DNA of 64,000 bases from Chryseobacterium sp. G0162. Lineage in GTDB: Bacteria; Bacteroidota; Bacteroidia; Flavobacteriales; Weeksellaceae. The translations under genes and the position numbers were made by a program. The stretch's first letter is position 1; every line of letters starts with the position of its first letter. Positions 24,809-32,828 of this stretch are shown piece by piece. The stretch spans positions 2,696,001 through 2,760,000 of the forward strand of contig NZ_CP033922.1 in the NCBI RefSeq assembly GCF_003815715.1, written 5' to 3'. Under the pieces are notes generated by a model. The model saw nothing but the letters and a program-made list of their open reading frames with translations, was not told the origin of the DNA and searched no databases.

Positions 24809-24841
24809 AAACCTTGTAGGTTTCAAAAACCTATAAGGTTT
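24809..24841. repeat. Palindromic intergenic repeat
   Basis: AAACCTTGTAGGTTT (24809-24823) and AAACCTATAAGGTTT (24827-24841) are inverse copies with one mismatch around a CAA loop. Each arm is itself nearly palindromic. Such AAACCT...AGGTTT elements are familiar as dispersed repeats in flavobacterial intergenic DNA. It lies within the rtcB operon and could attenuate or process the message. A smaller GACAG/CTGTC hairpin follows at 24850-24868. Confidence 0.6.
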
Positions 24842-24894
24842 AATACGATGACAGATCATAGAGCTGTCAATTATAAACCTTTAACTTAAAAAAA

Positions 24895-25440
24895 ATGGGA
24901 GCACCTCATAATATAAAAAGATATGGAGAAGTCTGGCCGGAATTCAGAATCCTGCTGGGCCTCAGAATTTTAGAAAAACTAAAAAATAAAGTCATCATAT
25001 CAGGTGGTTGGGCATGGCACTTTATGTCTGTAACAGGACATACAGAATATAAACATGCTCATGACCACAAAGATATTGACGTTTTTGTAAAAAAAGAAAA
25101 TGTCGCTGAAGTAGTGATGATTCTCCGGCAGGATGGATTTCAAAAAGTCTGGACACGGTACGACCACTTACCTAGCCAGGAAAACTTCAAGCGATATGAG
25201 AAAATTGTAGAATTAGAAAATGAAAAATTTCATAGAATCACGATCGATTTTTTTGAAAGAAATGATCTAGATACCATTCAAGCCAATGGATTTACGGTGG
25301 TGAAACCTGATCTTTTACTTTCATTCTACAGAAATATTCATTCCAGCGATAAATGCTGGGCAGTAATGGCTGCAAAAGAATTATTACAAAAGGGAATAGA
25401 TCCTATTGGACATCCTTTATTAAGCAAAATGCCAACATAA
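24895..25440 (+). CDS. ANT(2'')-like nucleotidyltransferase-fold protein
   Basis: A 181-residue protein with the signature of small nucleotidyltransferases of the aminoglycoside-2''-adenylyltransferase/LinB type: GGWAWHF (G37, G38, W39) followed by HKDIDVFV with D60 and D62 as the metal-binding aspartates. The rest fits the fold: a beta-strand ITIDFF near residue 118 supplies the possible third acidic residue, and VVKPDLLLSFY follows. It sits between rtcB and prfH, 2 bp before prfH, so it is translated with them. Its substrate may be RNA or a small molecule; position in an RNA-repair operon favours an RNA-related role, but this is inference. It is not evidence of antibiotic resistance by itself. 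Confidence 0.7.
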   Translation: MGAPHNIKRYGEVWPEFRILLGLRILEKLKNKVIISGGWAWHFMSVTGHTEYKHAHDHKDIDVFVKKENVAEVVMILRQDGFQKVWTRYDHLPSQENFKRYEKIVELENEKFHRITIDFFERNDLDTIQANGFTVVKPDLLLSFYRNIHSSDKCWAVMAAKELLQKGIDPIGHPLLSKMPT

Positions 25441-25442
25441 CA

Positions 25443-26141
25443 ATGGAAAAATTAATACAGATCACTTCCGGAAGAGGACCTTTAGAATGCCAGTGGGTTG
25501 TTTCTAAAGTATTAAAAAGCTTTTTGGAAGAAGCAAAAGAAAACAATATAGATTACGAAATCATTCATCGCGAAAACGGAGATGTAAATATGACCATAAA
25601 ATCTGCAACCGTTCTTCTAAAAGGGAAGCACGTTAAAGAATTTTTAAAAACATGGCTTGGAAGCATCTGTTGGGAAGGCAAAAGTACATTCAGAAAGCTG
25701 CATAAAAGAAGTAAATGGTTCATCGGTATATTCGAATTGGAAAATTTGGAACCGGTTAATTTCAATGAAAAAGATATCAGATTTCAGACAGCCAGAAGCC
25801 AGGGAAGTGGTGGACAAAATGTTAATAAAGTAAATACTGCCGTTCGTGCTACTCATATTCCCACCAATGAATCGGTATTTGTACAGGATACACGATCACA
25901 GTTGAATAATAAAAAACTTTCTATTATCAGATTAAAAGAAAAGGTAATGGGAGTTTATGTTCAACAGCTGGAACATAGAATGAAAGAAACCTGGAACCTT
26001 CATCTTCAGGTAGAACGAGGCAATCCGGTCCGTACATTTTCAGGAACAGATTTTAAAAATACATATGAGGATAAGTCCTATAAAAAACAAAGGAATATTC
26101 TTAAACAGAAATTAAAAAACTACAGCAATGACCTTAACTAA
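25443..26141 (+). CDS. prfH: Peptide chain release factor homologue PrfH
   Basis: A 232-residue shortened class I release factor. It keeps the catalytic loop [13 protein letters not shown] (GGQ at 123-125) and the following HIPTNESVFVQDTRSQLNNKK, but lacks the N-terminal helical domain and shows no PxT or SPF codon-reading motif, as in PrfH. PrfH is known to free peptides from ribosomes damaged in the decoding centre so that RtcB2 can reseal the rRNA. The ATG at 25443 is chosen over the upstream ATG at 25353, which lies inside the preceding gene. The start is 2 bp after the nucleotidyltransferase stop. Confidence 0.92.
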   Translation: MEKLIQITSGRGPLECQWVVSKVLKSFLEEAKENNIDYEIIHRENGDVNMTIKSATVLLKGKHVKEFLKTWLGSICWEGKSTFRKLHKRSKWFIGIFELENLEPVNFNEKDIRFQTARSQGSGGQNVNKVNTAVRATHIPTNESVFVQDTRSQLNNKKLSIIRLKEKVMGVYVQQLEHRMKETWNLHLQVERGNPVRTFSGTDFKNTYEDKSYKKQRNILKQKLKNYSNDLN

Positions 26142-26643
26142 AAATAAATACTATTTTGAAGCCCTGGACTATTTCCCTTACAATATGTCCGAGTGTTTGG
26201 ATGCTTTGAATTATGCTCTTTCCTATGAACCCGAAGATGCAGACAGCCTTTGTCTAATGGGAAGAGTATATTCAGAGGTCTTGAAAGATTATGAAACAGG
26301 AAAAAGATACTTTGAAGAAGCCATGCAGAGTAATATCGGAAATGTAAACACCCCTAAATATTATATTGAATGCCTTTTGAGTAATGAAGATTATGAGGAA
26401 GCAGAAAAGCTCATTGAATATGCTCTAAAGATGAAGGGAATAGACAAAGCAGAAATTTTGAACGCTAAATCTCTTTTACTGGAAAGAAAAGGAGAATATA
26501 AACTAGCTATGGAAAAGCTTAAAGAAGCAAAGAAATTTAGTTTTTGCAGAAGTTCACTTGAAATTTTAGAGGATAGAGAGAAGCTTCTTCAGAATAAAAT
26601 GCCTAAAACGAGAATGAGGAAAACTAAGGAAAATGTTGTGTAA
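26128..26643 (+). CDS. TPR-repeat protein, last gene of RNA-repair operon
   Basis: A 171-residue, probably cytoplasmic, all-helical protein with three to four TPR-like units: ALNYALSYEPEDADSLCLMG, then KRYFEEAMQSN, EDYEEAEKLIEYALKM and GEYKLAMEKLKEAKK. It ends in a basic KTRMRKTKENVV. The start codon overlaps the prfH 3' end by 14 bases, so the two are translationally coupled. TPR proteins are protein-protein adaptors; here it may hold repair proteins together or to the ribosome, which is inference. A short AT-rich gap separates it from the next promoter. Confidence 0.78.
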   Translation: MTLTKNKYYFEALDYFPYNMSECLDALNYALSYEPEDADSLCLMGRVYSEVLKDYETGKRYFEEAMQSNIGNVNTPKYYIECLLSNEDYEEAEKLIEYALKMKGIDKAEILNAKSLLLERKGEYKLAMEKLKEAKKFSFCRSSLEILEDREKLLQNKMPKTRMRKTKENVV

Positions 26644-26678
26644 ATTTAATTTTTGTTTATGAGATTTCTTTAAATATT

Positions 26679-26707
26679 TTGAATGTTTTAAATAATTGAT
26701 AGATTTG
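26679..26707 (+). promoter_or_regulatory. Promoter of M36 metalloprotease
   Basis: TTG at 26679-26681, an 18-base spacer and TAGATTTG at 26700-26707; the start codon follows 18 bp later. Confidence 0.65.
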
Positions 26708-26725
26708 TTATAAATAAACAATTTT

Positions 26726-29314
26726 ATGAATAGAAAATTATTTTTACTCCCGATTTCGGTAGCGGTTTTTTTTGCCTTTGGTAAAATAAATGCACAAAAC
26801 TCCACGAAGCTTATTCAGGATTACTATCAAAAAAGTGGAAAATTACTTCAAAAGAATGGTGCCAATGATAAGGTTGGGGTGATTATTCTAAACGAAGATA
26901 AGTCACAAAGCCTTGGAGCTCACATCGTGGATGTACAACAAACCTATGACGGACTAAGAGTGTATAATGCGTTAGGCAAAGTCATTGTTAAAGGAGATAA
27001 AATTATCTCTGAAAAAAATGACTTCAGCCGAAACGTTGTAGTGGCTCAACAAAATAAAGCCCAAGGAAGGCTCTCTGAAGATCTAATCAAACAAAAATTA
27101 GGACTTATTAAAATTTTGGAAATCGATTATTCATCTGATGTCTATTTCGAGAAAAATGGAGTATTTGTTCTTTCAAAGGAATTATTTGTATCAGACGCTC
27201 ATTCTTCCGATGTATGGCATGTCATTGCAGATGCCAGCAGTGGAGAGATACTTAGTAAAGATAATATGACCCTGAGCTGTCAATTTGATCACAGTTCAGA
27301 TTCCGGTGAAAAATCTGAAGAGATACAGGAATCTCAAAATATCGTAGATCAACCCACCTTTTTTAAAGGGACTATTCAGAATACAGCAGGTAATCTGCTT
27401 GTTCCTTCTAATGCTTCCTATAATATTTTCCCTCTTCCTCTAGAAGCTCCCACTTTTGGAAGCCGTGCTGTTGTAAATAATCCATGGGATTTGACGGCTT
27501 CTCCGGAAGGGTGGCATTCTGACGGCACCAATAGCTATACCAATACCCGGGGAAATAATGTCTATGCCTATTCTGATCAGGGTAATACCAATCTGCCAGG
27601 TTATTCACCTGACGGAGGCAGTGCCAGAAACTTCAATTTCCCATTTGCAGATGACAGATATGCAGATCCGTTTGTATACAGAGATGCAGCGGTTACCAAT
27701 CTGTTTTATATGAATAATAAAATGCATGATGTATTTTATAAGTTCGGATTTACAGAAAGTGCTCGAAATTTTCAAACCAATAATTTTACTAATGGAGGAA
27801 TAGGTGGTGATGCAGTACGAGCTGAAGCTTTTGACGGAAGCGGTCTCAATAATGCCAATTTCAGCTCAGGATATGAAAGAGTTGTTTCAGGGCAAAATCA
27901 GGTTTTAGCCCCAAGAATGCAAATGTATCTGTATGATAGAACTCAAACGGCAGATGATCCTATTGTAAGATATCAGTATAATTCTCCGGCTACCATTGTA
28001 AGCAGGCCTAAAGTGTTAACCGGAGGAGCTTCATTCGGACCTATCTTTGGCCCTGCAGTTACAGGAGATCTCGCTGTTTCCGTTCCTGCCGATGCATGTA
28101 TAGCACCCGCTGCAGGAAGTCTTATCAATAAAATAGCCATTGTGACCAGTACAAGCTGCGAATATGGCCTTAAAGTTCTGAATGCACAAAATGCAGGTGC
28201 CATTGGAGTTATAGTATACAGACCTTCAAGTGATACTCCTGTAAGTATGGGAGCAGGAAATTCGGGGGGGCAAGTAACGATTCCATCTATCAATATTGGA
28301 AAAACGGAAGGCGAATTTATGATCGCTCAACTGAATAGTGGGACTACAGTCAATGCCACTTTGAACTTTGATTACAGCGGATTTAAACATTCAAGCTTCG
28401 ATAACGGGATTATTGCTCATGAATACGGACACGGAATTTCAAACAGACTTACAGGACAAGGATATAGCTGTCTTTCTACGGCCAATACAACAGAGCAGAT
28501 GGGAGAAGGATGGTCAGATTATTTTGCGCTCATGCTTACCACAAGACCAGGTGATACTTCTGCCCTTGCCAGAGGCGTAGGAACCTATCCAAAAGGACAG
28601 CCTATTACAGGAGTAGGGATCAGACCTGCCCAATATTCACCGGATTTCAATGTAAATGGTTATACCTATGCACAAACAAATACAGCAGCTATTCCACATG
28701 GGGTAGGATTTATCTGGGCCACTATGCTTTGGGATCTTACCTGGAACTATATTGAAAAGTATGGATACAACAGTGATGTTTTGGCAAGTACAACATCAGG
28801 AAATGCAAAAGCGCTGCAAATTGTGATAGATGGATTAAAACTTCAGCCTTGTAGCCCTACATTTATAGATGGAAGGGATGCTATTCTTAAGGCTGATCTT
28901 TTAGGAAATGGGGGCGGAGATAAATGCATGATTTGGAAAGCCTTTGCAAAAAGAGGATTAGGAGTTAACGCTTCCGCAGGAAGTAAAGTAGTGGCTAATG
29001 ATCAGGTAGAGGATTTTACCGTACCTGCAGAATGTAACGTTTCATTGGCTACTGATGAAGTGAAAGCTTTAAACAATAAATTTATTGTTTTCCCTAATCC
29101 GACTTATGATGAGTTCTTCGTTGGAAATATTGACAAATCTTCCCAGGAAGTTAAGATTAAAATGTTCGATATGTCCGGAAAATTAGTGTTTTCAGACGCC
29201 AGGGAGTCTGGGTCGAAGAAAGCCATTTCTACAAAGGGATTGCAGAAAGGAGTTTATATGGTTCATATTCAGCAGGGAGATAAAACCCAGACAGAAAAGC
29301 TTATTGTAAGATAA
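26726..29314 (+). CDS. Secreted M36 (fungalysin-type) metalloprotease with PA domain, T9SS cargo
   Basis: An 862-residue exported zinc protease. Residues 1-23 form a signal peptide (ending INAQ). An FTP-like propeptide occupies about 30-190. The catalytic domain is split by a protease-associated (PA) insert (~430-540; AGAIGVIVYRPS). Zinc-site motif HEYGHGISNRL has H565, E566 and H569, with EGWSDYF supplying the third ligand. The C-terminus is a type A T9SS sorting domain (VFPNPTYDEFFVGN ... LQKGVYMVHI). It is likely a surface or released digestive protease. It is transcribed alone and ends at a bidirectional terminator. Confidence 0.93.
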   Translation: MNRKLFLLPISVAVFFAFGKINAQNSTKLIQDYYQKSGKLLQKNGANDKVGVIILNEDKSQSLGAHIVDVQQTYDGLRVYNALGKVIVKGDKIISEKNDFSRNVVVAQQNKAQGRLSEDLIKQKLGLIKILEIDYSSDVYFEKNGVFVLSKELFVSDAHSSDVWHVIADASSGEILSKDNMTLSCQFDHSSDSGEKSEEIQESQNIVDQPTFFKGTIQNTAGNLLVPSNASYNIFPLPLEAPTFGSRAVVNNPWDLTASPEGWHSDGTNSYTNTRGNNVYAYSDQGNTNLPGYSPDGGSARNFNFPFADDRYADPFVYRDAAVTNLFYMNNKMHDVFYKFGFTESARNFQTNNFTNGGIGGDAVRAEAFDGSGLNNANFSSGYERVVSGQNQVLAPRMQMYLYDRTQTADDPIVRYQYNSPATIVSRPKVLTGGASFGPIFGPAVTGDLAVSVPADACIAPAAGSLINKIAIVTSTSCEYGLKVLNAQNAGAIGVIVYRPSSDTPVSMGAGNSGGQVTIPSINIGKTEGEFMIAQLNSGTTVNATLNFDYSGFKHSSFDNGIIAHEYGHGISNRLTGQGYSCLSTANTTEQMGEGWSDYFALMLTTRPGDTSALARGVGTYPKGQPITGVGIRPAQYSPDFNVNGYTYAQTNTAAIPHGVGFIWATMLWDLTWNYIEKYGYNSDVLASTTSGNAKALQIVIDGLKLQPCSPTFIDGRDAILKADLLGNGGGDKCMIWKAFAKRGLGVNASAGSKVVANDQVEDFTVPAECNVSLATDEVKALNNKFIVFPNPTYDEFFVGNIDKSSQEVKIKMFDMSGKLVFSDARESGSKKAISTKGLQKGVYMVHIQQGDKTQTEKLIVR

Positions 29315-29335
29315 GAGTTTCTTTTAATGATAATT

Positions 29336-29370
29336 AAAAAAATAAGCTTTCATTTGAAAGCTTATTTTTT
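29336..29370. terminator. Bidirectional intrinsic terminator
   Basis: AATAAGCTTTCA (29341-29352) and TGAAAGCTTATT (29355-29366) form a 12-bp stem, with A-rich DNA on the left and a T run on the right. It serves the M36 gene and the convergent cytochrome gene. Confidence 0.88.
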
Positions 29371-29649
29371 ATTTACAGAGATCAGATAGTCATAGACCAT
29401 TTGATGTTGGTCATCATTAAGCTTAGCTTTAGGGGCCATTCTGCTTAAAGTGTTGATCCAGCCCTGATTGTCATGCTTGGTAGGCTCAGGCAGCTTATGA
29501 CATTTTGCACAGGAATTTTCAAAAATGGTCTTTCCCTGGGCCAACTGTTCAGATGAGGTATACTTAGGACCTGTTACGGCCGTACTTTTAGGACCGCAGG
29601 ATACCAGAAATGCCGATGCCGCAATACCGCTTAAGATTAATTTTTTCAT
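29362..29649 (-). CDS. Monohaem cytochrome c lipoprotein
   Basis: A 95-residue electron carrier. Residues 1-18 are a lipoprotein signal peptide with the lipobox LVSC. A single CAKCH haem-attachment site and a downstream SRMAPKAKL supplying a likely axial methionine follow. It is a paralogue of the gene immediately upstream at 29673 (shared QGKTIFENSC.KCHKLP), so the pair is a tandem duplication. It should sit in the periplasm, anchored to a membrane. The redox partner is not visible. Confidence 0.85.
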   Translation of the reverse strand: MKKLILSGIAASAFLVSCGPKSTAVTGPKYTSSEQLAQGKTIFENSCAKCHKLPEPTKHDNQGWINTLSRMAPKAKLNDDQHQMVYDYLISVNKK

Positions 29650-29672
29650 ACCTTTATTTTTTGTTTGGTGAA

Positions 29673-29966
29673 TTACTTTTTCACAGAAACAATGTAATCA
29701 TAAACCCATTTGTTCTGGTCATCCGTTAGTTTTGCTTTAGGAGCCATAGCATTCATAATTCCAACCCATTGTACAGAATTATGAGACGTAGGGTCCGGTA
29801 GCTTATGGCATTTTCCGCAAGAATTCTCAAAAATAGTTTTTCCCTGAGCCATCTCTTCAGCAGTAGAAGTTAAAGTCCCTGCTGTAGCAGCAGATGTTGA
29901 AGCTTTAGGGGTACAGGAAACTAATAGAATCGCAGTGAATGATGCCGCAGCAATGAGTTTTTTCAT
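29673..29966 (-). CDS. Monohaem cytochrome c lipoprotein, paralogue
   Basis: A 97-residue lipoprotein cytochrome with lipobox LVSC, an alanine/threonine-rich linker (STSAATAGTLTST), CGKCH haem site and NAMAPKAKL axial methionine. The ATG at 29966 is preferred to the upstream start at 29990, which overlaps a minus-strand TACATTTG promoter box. It is first in a two-gene unit with its paralogue at 29362, 23 bp downstream. Confidence 0.85.
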   Translation of the reverse strand: MKKLIAAASFTAILLVSCTPKASTSAATAGTLTSTAEEMAQGKTIFENSCGKCHKLPDPTSHNSVQWVGIMNAMAPKAKLTDDQNKWVYDYIVSVKK

Positions 29967-29987
29967 GTTTCTTATTTTGATAGATAA

Positions 29988-29995
29988 CAAATGTA
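29988..29995 (-). promoter_or_regulatory. -7 promoter element for cytochrome pair
   Basis: On the minus strand TACATTTG fits TAnnTTTG, 21 bp before the ATG at 29966. Confidence 0.5.
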
Positions 29996-30127
29996 ATAAT
30001 TTCCGAAACCCGTTGATACACTGTAATGTAGTTTTAATTTAGAAGAAATAAAAATTGAAATAGTGTGAATAATACAATGTGAAAAAATCCATTCTCAAGC
30101 TTTTCTTCTTCCTTTGGCAATGAACTA

Positions 30128-30158
30128 TTGACCGTTCACTTTTTAATTATTAATTTTG
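30128..30158 (+). promoter_or_regulatory. Promoter of meaB
   Basis: TTG at 30128-30130, a 20-base spacer and TAATTTTG at 30151-30158. The predicted transcription start coincides with the ATG at 30164, so the message would be leaderless or nearly so. Confidence 0.7.
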
Positions 30159-30163
30159 AATCA

Positions 30164-31156
30164 ATGAAATTTTCTACAGAAGAACTTATTGAGGGAATAC
30201 AATCAGGAAACAAACGTCTGATTGCAAAAGCTATTACTTTGGTTGAAAGTAAAAAAGCTGAGCATAGAGTACAGGCGGAAGACCTTCTGAAAAAAATTAT
30301 GCCTTTAACAGGGAACTCCATAAGAGTAGGAGTAACTGGAGTCCCCGGTGCCGGGAAATCTACTTTTATTGAAAGTTTCGGTAGGTTGGCGATTGCCCAG
30401 GGCAAAAAAGTGGCAGTTCTTGCCATTGATCCCAGTTCTTCAATCAATAAAGGAAGTATTCTGGGTGATAAAACCCGTATGGAAGAATTAGCAAAAGAAG
30501 AAAATGCCTTCATACGGCCCTCTCCAAGCTCAGGATTTTTGGGCGGAGTTGCGAATACCACCTTTGAAACCATGATGATCTGTGAAGCTGCCGGTTATGA
30601 TTATATTTTAATTGAAACCGTTGGAGTAGGGCAATCTGAGGTTTTGGTGGCTGATATTACTGATGTTTTTCTGTTTCTTAAAATCATTGGTGGTGGAGAC
30701 GAACTACAGGGGATAAAACGAGGAATAATGGAAATGGTAGATGTTATTTTCATCAATAAAGTAGATCAGGATAATCTTCAAAAAGCAAAAAATACCAGAC
30801 TTGAATTAAAAAGAGCCCTGGATTTTATTCCGCCAAAAGAAAAAGAATGGAAAATCCCGGTATTATTAGGTTCTGCCTTGCACAATGAAGGGCTGCTGGA
30901 GATATATGACAAAATCTCTGAGTTTATTAATTTGAAAAAAAAAGCTGGACGTTTTGATGAAATCCGTACCCAACAGGCAGAAAAGCGATTCGAATATTGG
31001 GTGCAAGAATATATCCTATCCCTGATGAAAAAGAGTAATGATGTAGAAGAAGCTTATCAAATGCATAAAAAAAATGCTTCAGAGATGGTTTCCAATCCAA
31101 GCACTGAAGCAAAATTATTTGTTGAAAAATTTTTATCGGGAGAAAACAGGGCTTAA
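30164..31156 (+). CDS. meaB: Methylmalonyl-CoA mutase-associated GTPase MeaB
   Basis: A G-protein chaperone that protects and reloads B12 in methylmalonyl-CoA mutase. It has 330 residues. GTPase motifs are present in order: Walker A GVPGAGKST, AIDPSSS, ETVGVGQSE and NKVDQDN. The ATG at 30164 is chosen because the promoter covers the longer start at 30128, and because MKFSTEELIEGIQSGNK matches the family's N-terminus. Its client mutB lies 9 kb upstream. Its last bases overlap tail-to-tail with the minus-strand gene at 31153. Confidence 0.95.
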   Translation: MKFSTEELIEGIQSGNKRLIAKAITLVESKKAEHRVQAEDLLKKIMPLTGNSIRVGVTGVPGAGKSTFIESFGRLAIAQGKKVAVLAIDPSSSINKGSILGDKTRMEELAKEENAFIRPSPSSGFLGGVANTTFETMMICEAAGYDYILIETVGVGQSEVLVADITDVFLFLKIIGGGDELQGIKRGIMEMVDVIFINKVDQDNLQKAKNTRLELKRALDFIPPKEKEWKIPVLLGSALHNEGLLEIYDKISEFINLKKKAGRFDEIRTQQAEKRFEYWVQEYILSLMKKSNDVEEAYQMHKKNASEMVSNPSTEAKLFVEKFLSGENRA

Positions 31157-31704
31157 AGTTTTTCTTTTTCCTGTTTAACTTCACTTTTAGCGACATACCC
31201 GTCATAAGTAATGGGCTGTCGGTCATTACTTTTCATTGAAACAAATGCTTTTCCGTTTTTAAAAATTTCAATATTAATCTCTTCAACTGTGCTCACATCC
31301 TTAGGTTTAATCTGAACAGTCCAGGTTCCTTTTTTATTTTGAGATTTATTGATGACAAAATCCTTTGAAGTAAATCTATAGCCGTTTTTATCATTATTAC
31401 CGAAAGAAGGATTGAATAATCTTCCAAAATACGGCAGAACTACATCCACATTGCTTTTACTTACATCAATAGTATAATCTCCGGAATTCAGATTCAACAT
31501 TCTGGTTGAAGTCGAATTGGGCATAGAGTTCATAACATTGATAACATCATAATTTGTAGGATTGGCTCTCTGTGCGTAGAAAGTAAATTCCTGAGAATTC
31601 ACTAACGCATTTACTATTGTTGGATCTGATGAACCCTGTGATGCACAGCTTTGAAAACTGAATAGAAATCCAAAGATTATCAGAATAGAAATATACTTTT
31701 TCAT
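31153..31704 (-). CDS. DUF4251-type lipoprotein
   Basis: A 183-residue lipoprotein typical of Bacteroidota. Residues 1-20 are a signal peptide with the lipobox FQSC. The mature part carries the family plan: VNSQEFTFYAQRANP near the start, LNLNSGDYTIDVS, LPYFGRLF, and a beta-rich ending GKAFVSMKSNDRQPITYDG. Function is unknown. The ATG at 31704 is preferred to the start at 31746 because it gives a standard signal peptide and leaves room for the promoter at 31744. Confidence 0.82.
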   Translation of the reverse strand: MKKYISILIIFGFLFSFQSCASQGSSDPTIVNALVNSQEFTFYAQRANPTNYDVINVMNSMPNSTSTRMLNLNSGDYTIDVSKSNVDVVLPYFGRLFNPSFGNNDKNGYRFTSKDFVINKSQNKKGTWTVQIKPKDVSTVEEINIEIFKNGKAFVSMKSNDRQPITYDGYVAKSEVKQEKEKL

Positions 31705-31743
31705 AATCGATATAATTATTAAATTTAAACAGCAAAATGTATG

Positions 31744-31751
31744 CAAATATA
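31744..31751 (-). promoter_or_regulatory. -7 promoter element for DUF4251 gene
   Basis: TATATTTG on the minus strand, 39 bp before the ATG at 31704. Confidence 0.45.
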
Positions 31752-31810
31752 TTCCTTCTATAATATTTTGGAATAAAAATTGTTAAGGTTGAATTATTAA
31801 CACTCAAACT

Positions 31811-32617
31811 ATGAAAGTTACACATCTATTAGGAATGGGAGCATTCGCTCTGTTGGTCGCTGCCTGTACTACAAATCCGATTACAGGAAGATCATCTTTA
31901 CAGCTGGCCAATAATTCAGAAATTTTAACAATGTCTGCACAGGAATACAAAACGACATTGTCTAAAGGTAAACTTATTACCGGAACAGCAGATGCAAAGA
32001 GAGTGGTAAATGTAGGAAACAGAATTAAAAACGCAGCAGAGAGATATTATCAGAGCATAGGAAGATCGGCAGATTTAGCCAATTACAGCTGGGAGTTTGC
32101 TCTTCTGCAAAGCAATGAATTAAATGCATGGTGTATGCCGGGAGGTAAAGTAGCTGTTTATACAGGAATTTTACCAGTTACAAAGGATGATAATGGACTA
32201 GCAGTAGTAATGGGACATGAAGTTTCCCATGCATTGGCAGGTCATGGAAATGAAAGAATTTCTCAGGCTATGATGGCTCAATATGGAGGAGCTATCCTTG
32301 GAGGAGCTATTTCAAATGCACAATGGGCAAGTGTTTTCCAGAAAGTATATCCTATTGGTTCACAGGTTGCATTATTAAAGTATGGTAGAGGCCAGGAGTC
32401 AGAAGCTGATGAAATGGGGCTTTACCTGATGTCTATGGCAGGATATGACCCAAGAGCAGCCATCCCTTTCTGGAACAGAATGGAAGCTGCATCTTCAGGA
32501 GCGAGACAACCAGAATTCTTATCTACTCACCCGAGCCCGGATACAAGAATTTCAGATATTAATAAAGACTTGCCGAAAGCTTTAGAGTATTATAAGGCTG
32601 CAGGAGGAAAATTATAA
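31811..32617 (+). CDS. M48-family zinc metallopeptidase, lipoprotein
   Basis: A 268-residue periplasmic peptidase related to LoiP/BepA, which control outer membrane protein quality. Residues 1-18 are a lipoprotein signal peptide with the lipobox LVAAC. It opens with the family's TTNPITGRSSLQL and has the zinc site GHEVSHALAGHG (H136, E137, H140), then a third ligand in GQESEADEMGL. There is no TPR extension, so it is the short LoiP-like form. A terminator follows at 32636. Confidence 0.92.
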   Translation: MKVTHLLGMGAFALLVAACTTNPITGRSSLQLANNSEILTMSAQEYKTTLSKGKLITGTADAKRVVNVGNRIKNAAERYYQSIGRSADLANYSWEFALLQSNELNAWCMPGGKVAVYTGILPVTKDDNGLAVVMGHEVSHALAGHGNERISQAMMAQYGGAILGGAISNAQWASVFQKVYPIGSQVALLKYGRGQESEADEMGLYLMSMAGYDPRAAIPFWNRMEAASSGARQPEFLSTHPSPDTRISDINKDLPKALEYYKAAGGKL

Positions 32618-32635
32618 TGTATTAGCTTATTAATC

Positions 32636-32674
32636 AAAAAGCGGACTGATTTTTTAAATGAGTTCGCTTTTTTA
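32636..32674 (+). terminator. Intrinsic terminator
   Basis: AAAGCGGACT (32638-32647) pairs with AGTTCGCTTT (32661-32670, one G-T pair), followed by TTT. Confidence 0.82.
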
Positions 32675-32782
32675 TGAATAATATTTTTTCTTTTCACATG
32701 ATTTGGAATAATTATGGTTGTATTTATTATTGAAAACACCATTTAAATACTATTCCTGTATAAAGACTTATTAAATTTTTAG

Positions 32783-32790
32783 TAAATTTG
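32783..32790 (+). promoter_or_regulatory. -7 promoter element
   Basis: TAAATTTG lies 38 bp before the small membrane protein start at 32829; no clear -33 box. Confidence 0.45.
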
Positions 32791-32828
32791 GTAGAGCTTT
32801 TATCACATAATTACTTAAACACAATATT

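Noticed and set aside
25353..25442. Longer N-terminus for PrfH beginning at 25353
   Set aside because: That stretch lies wholly inside the nucleotidyltransferase gene and has no similarity to release factors; ATG 25443 fits the family and the spacing.
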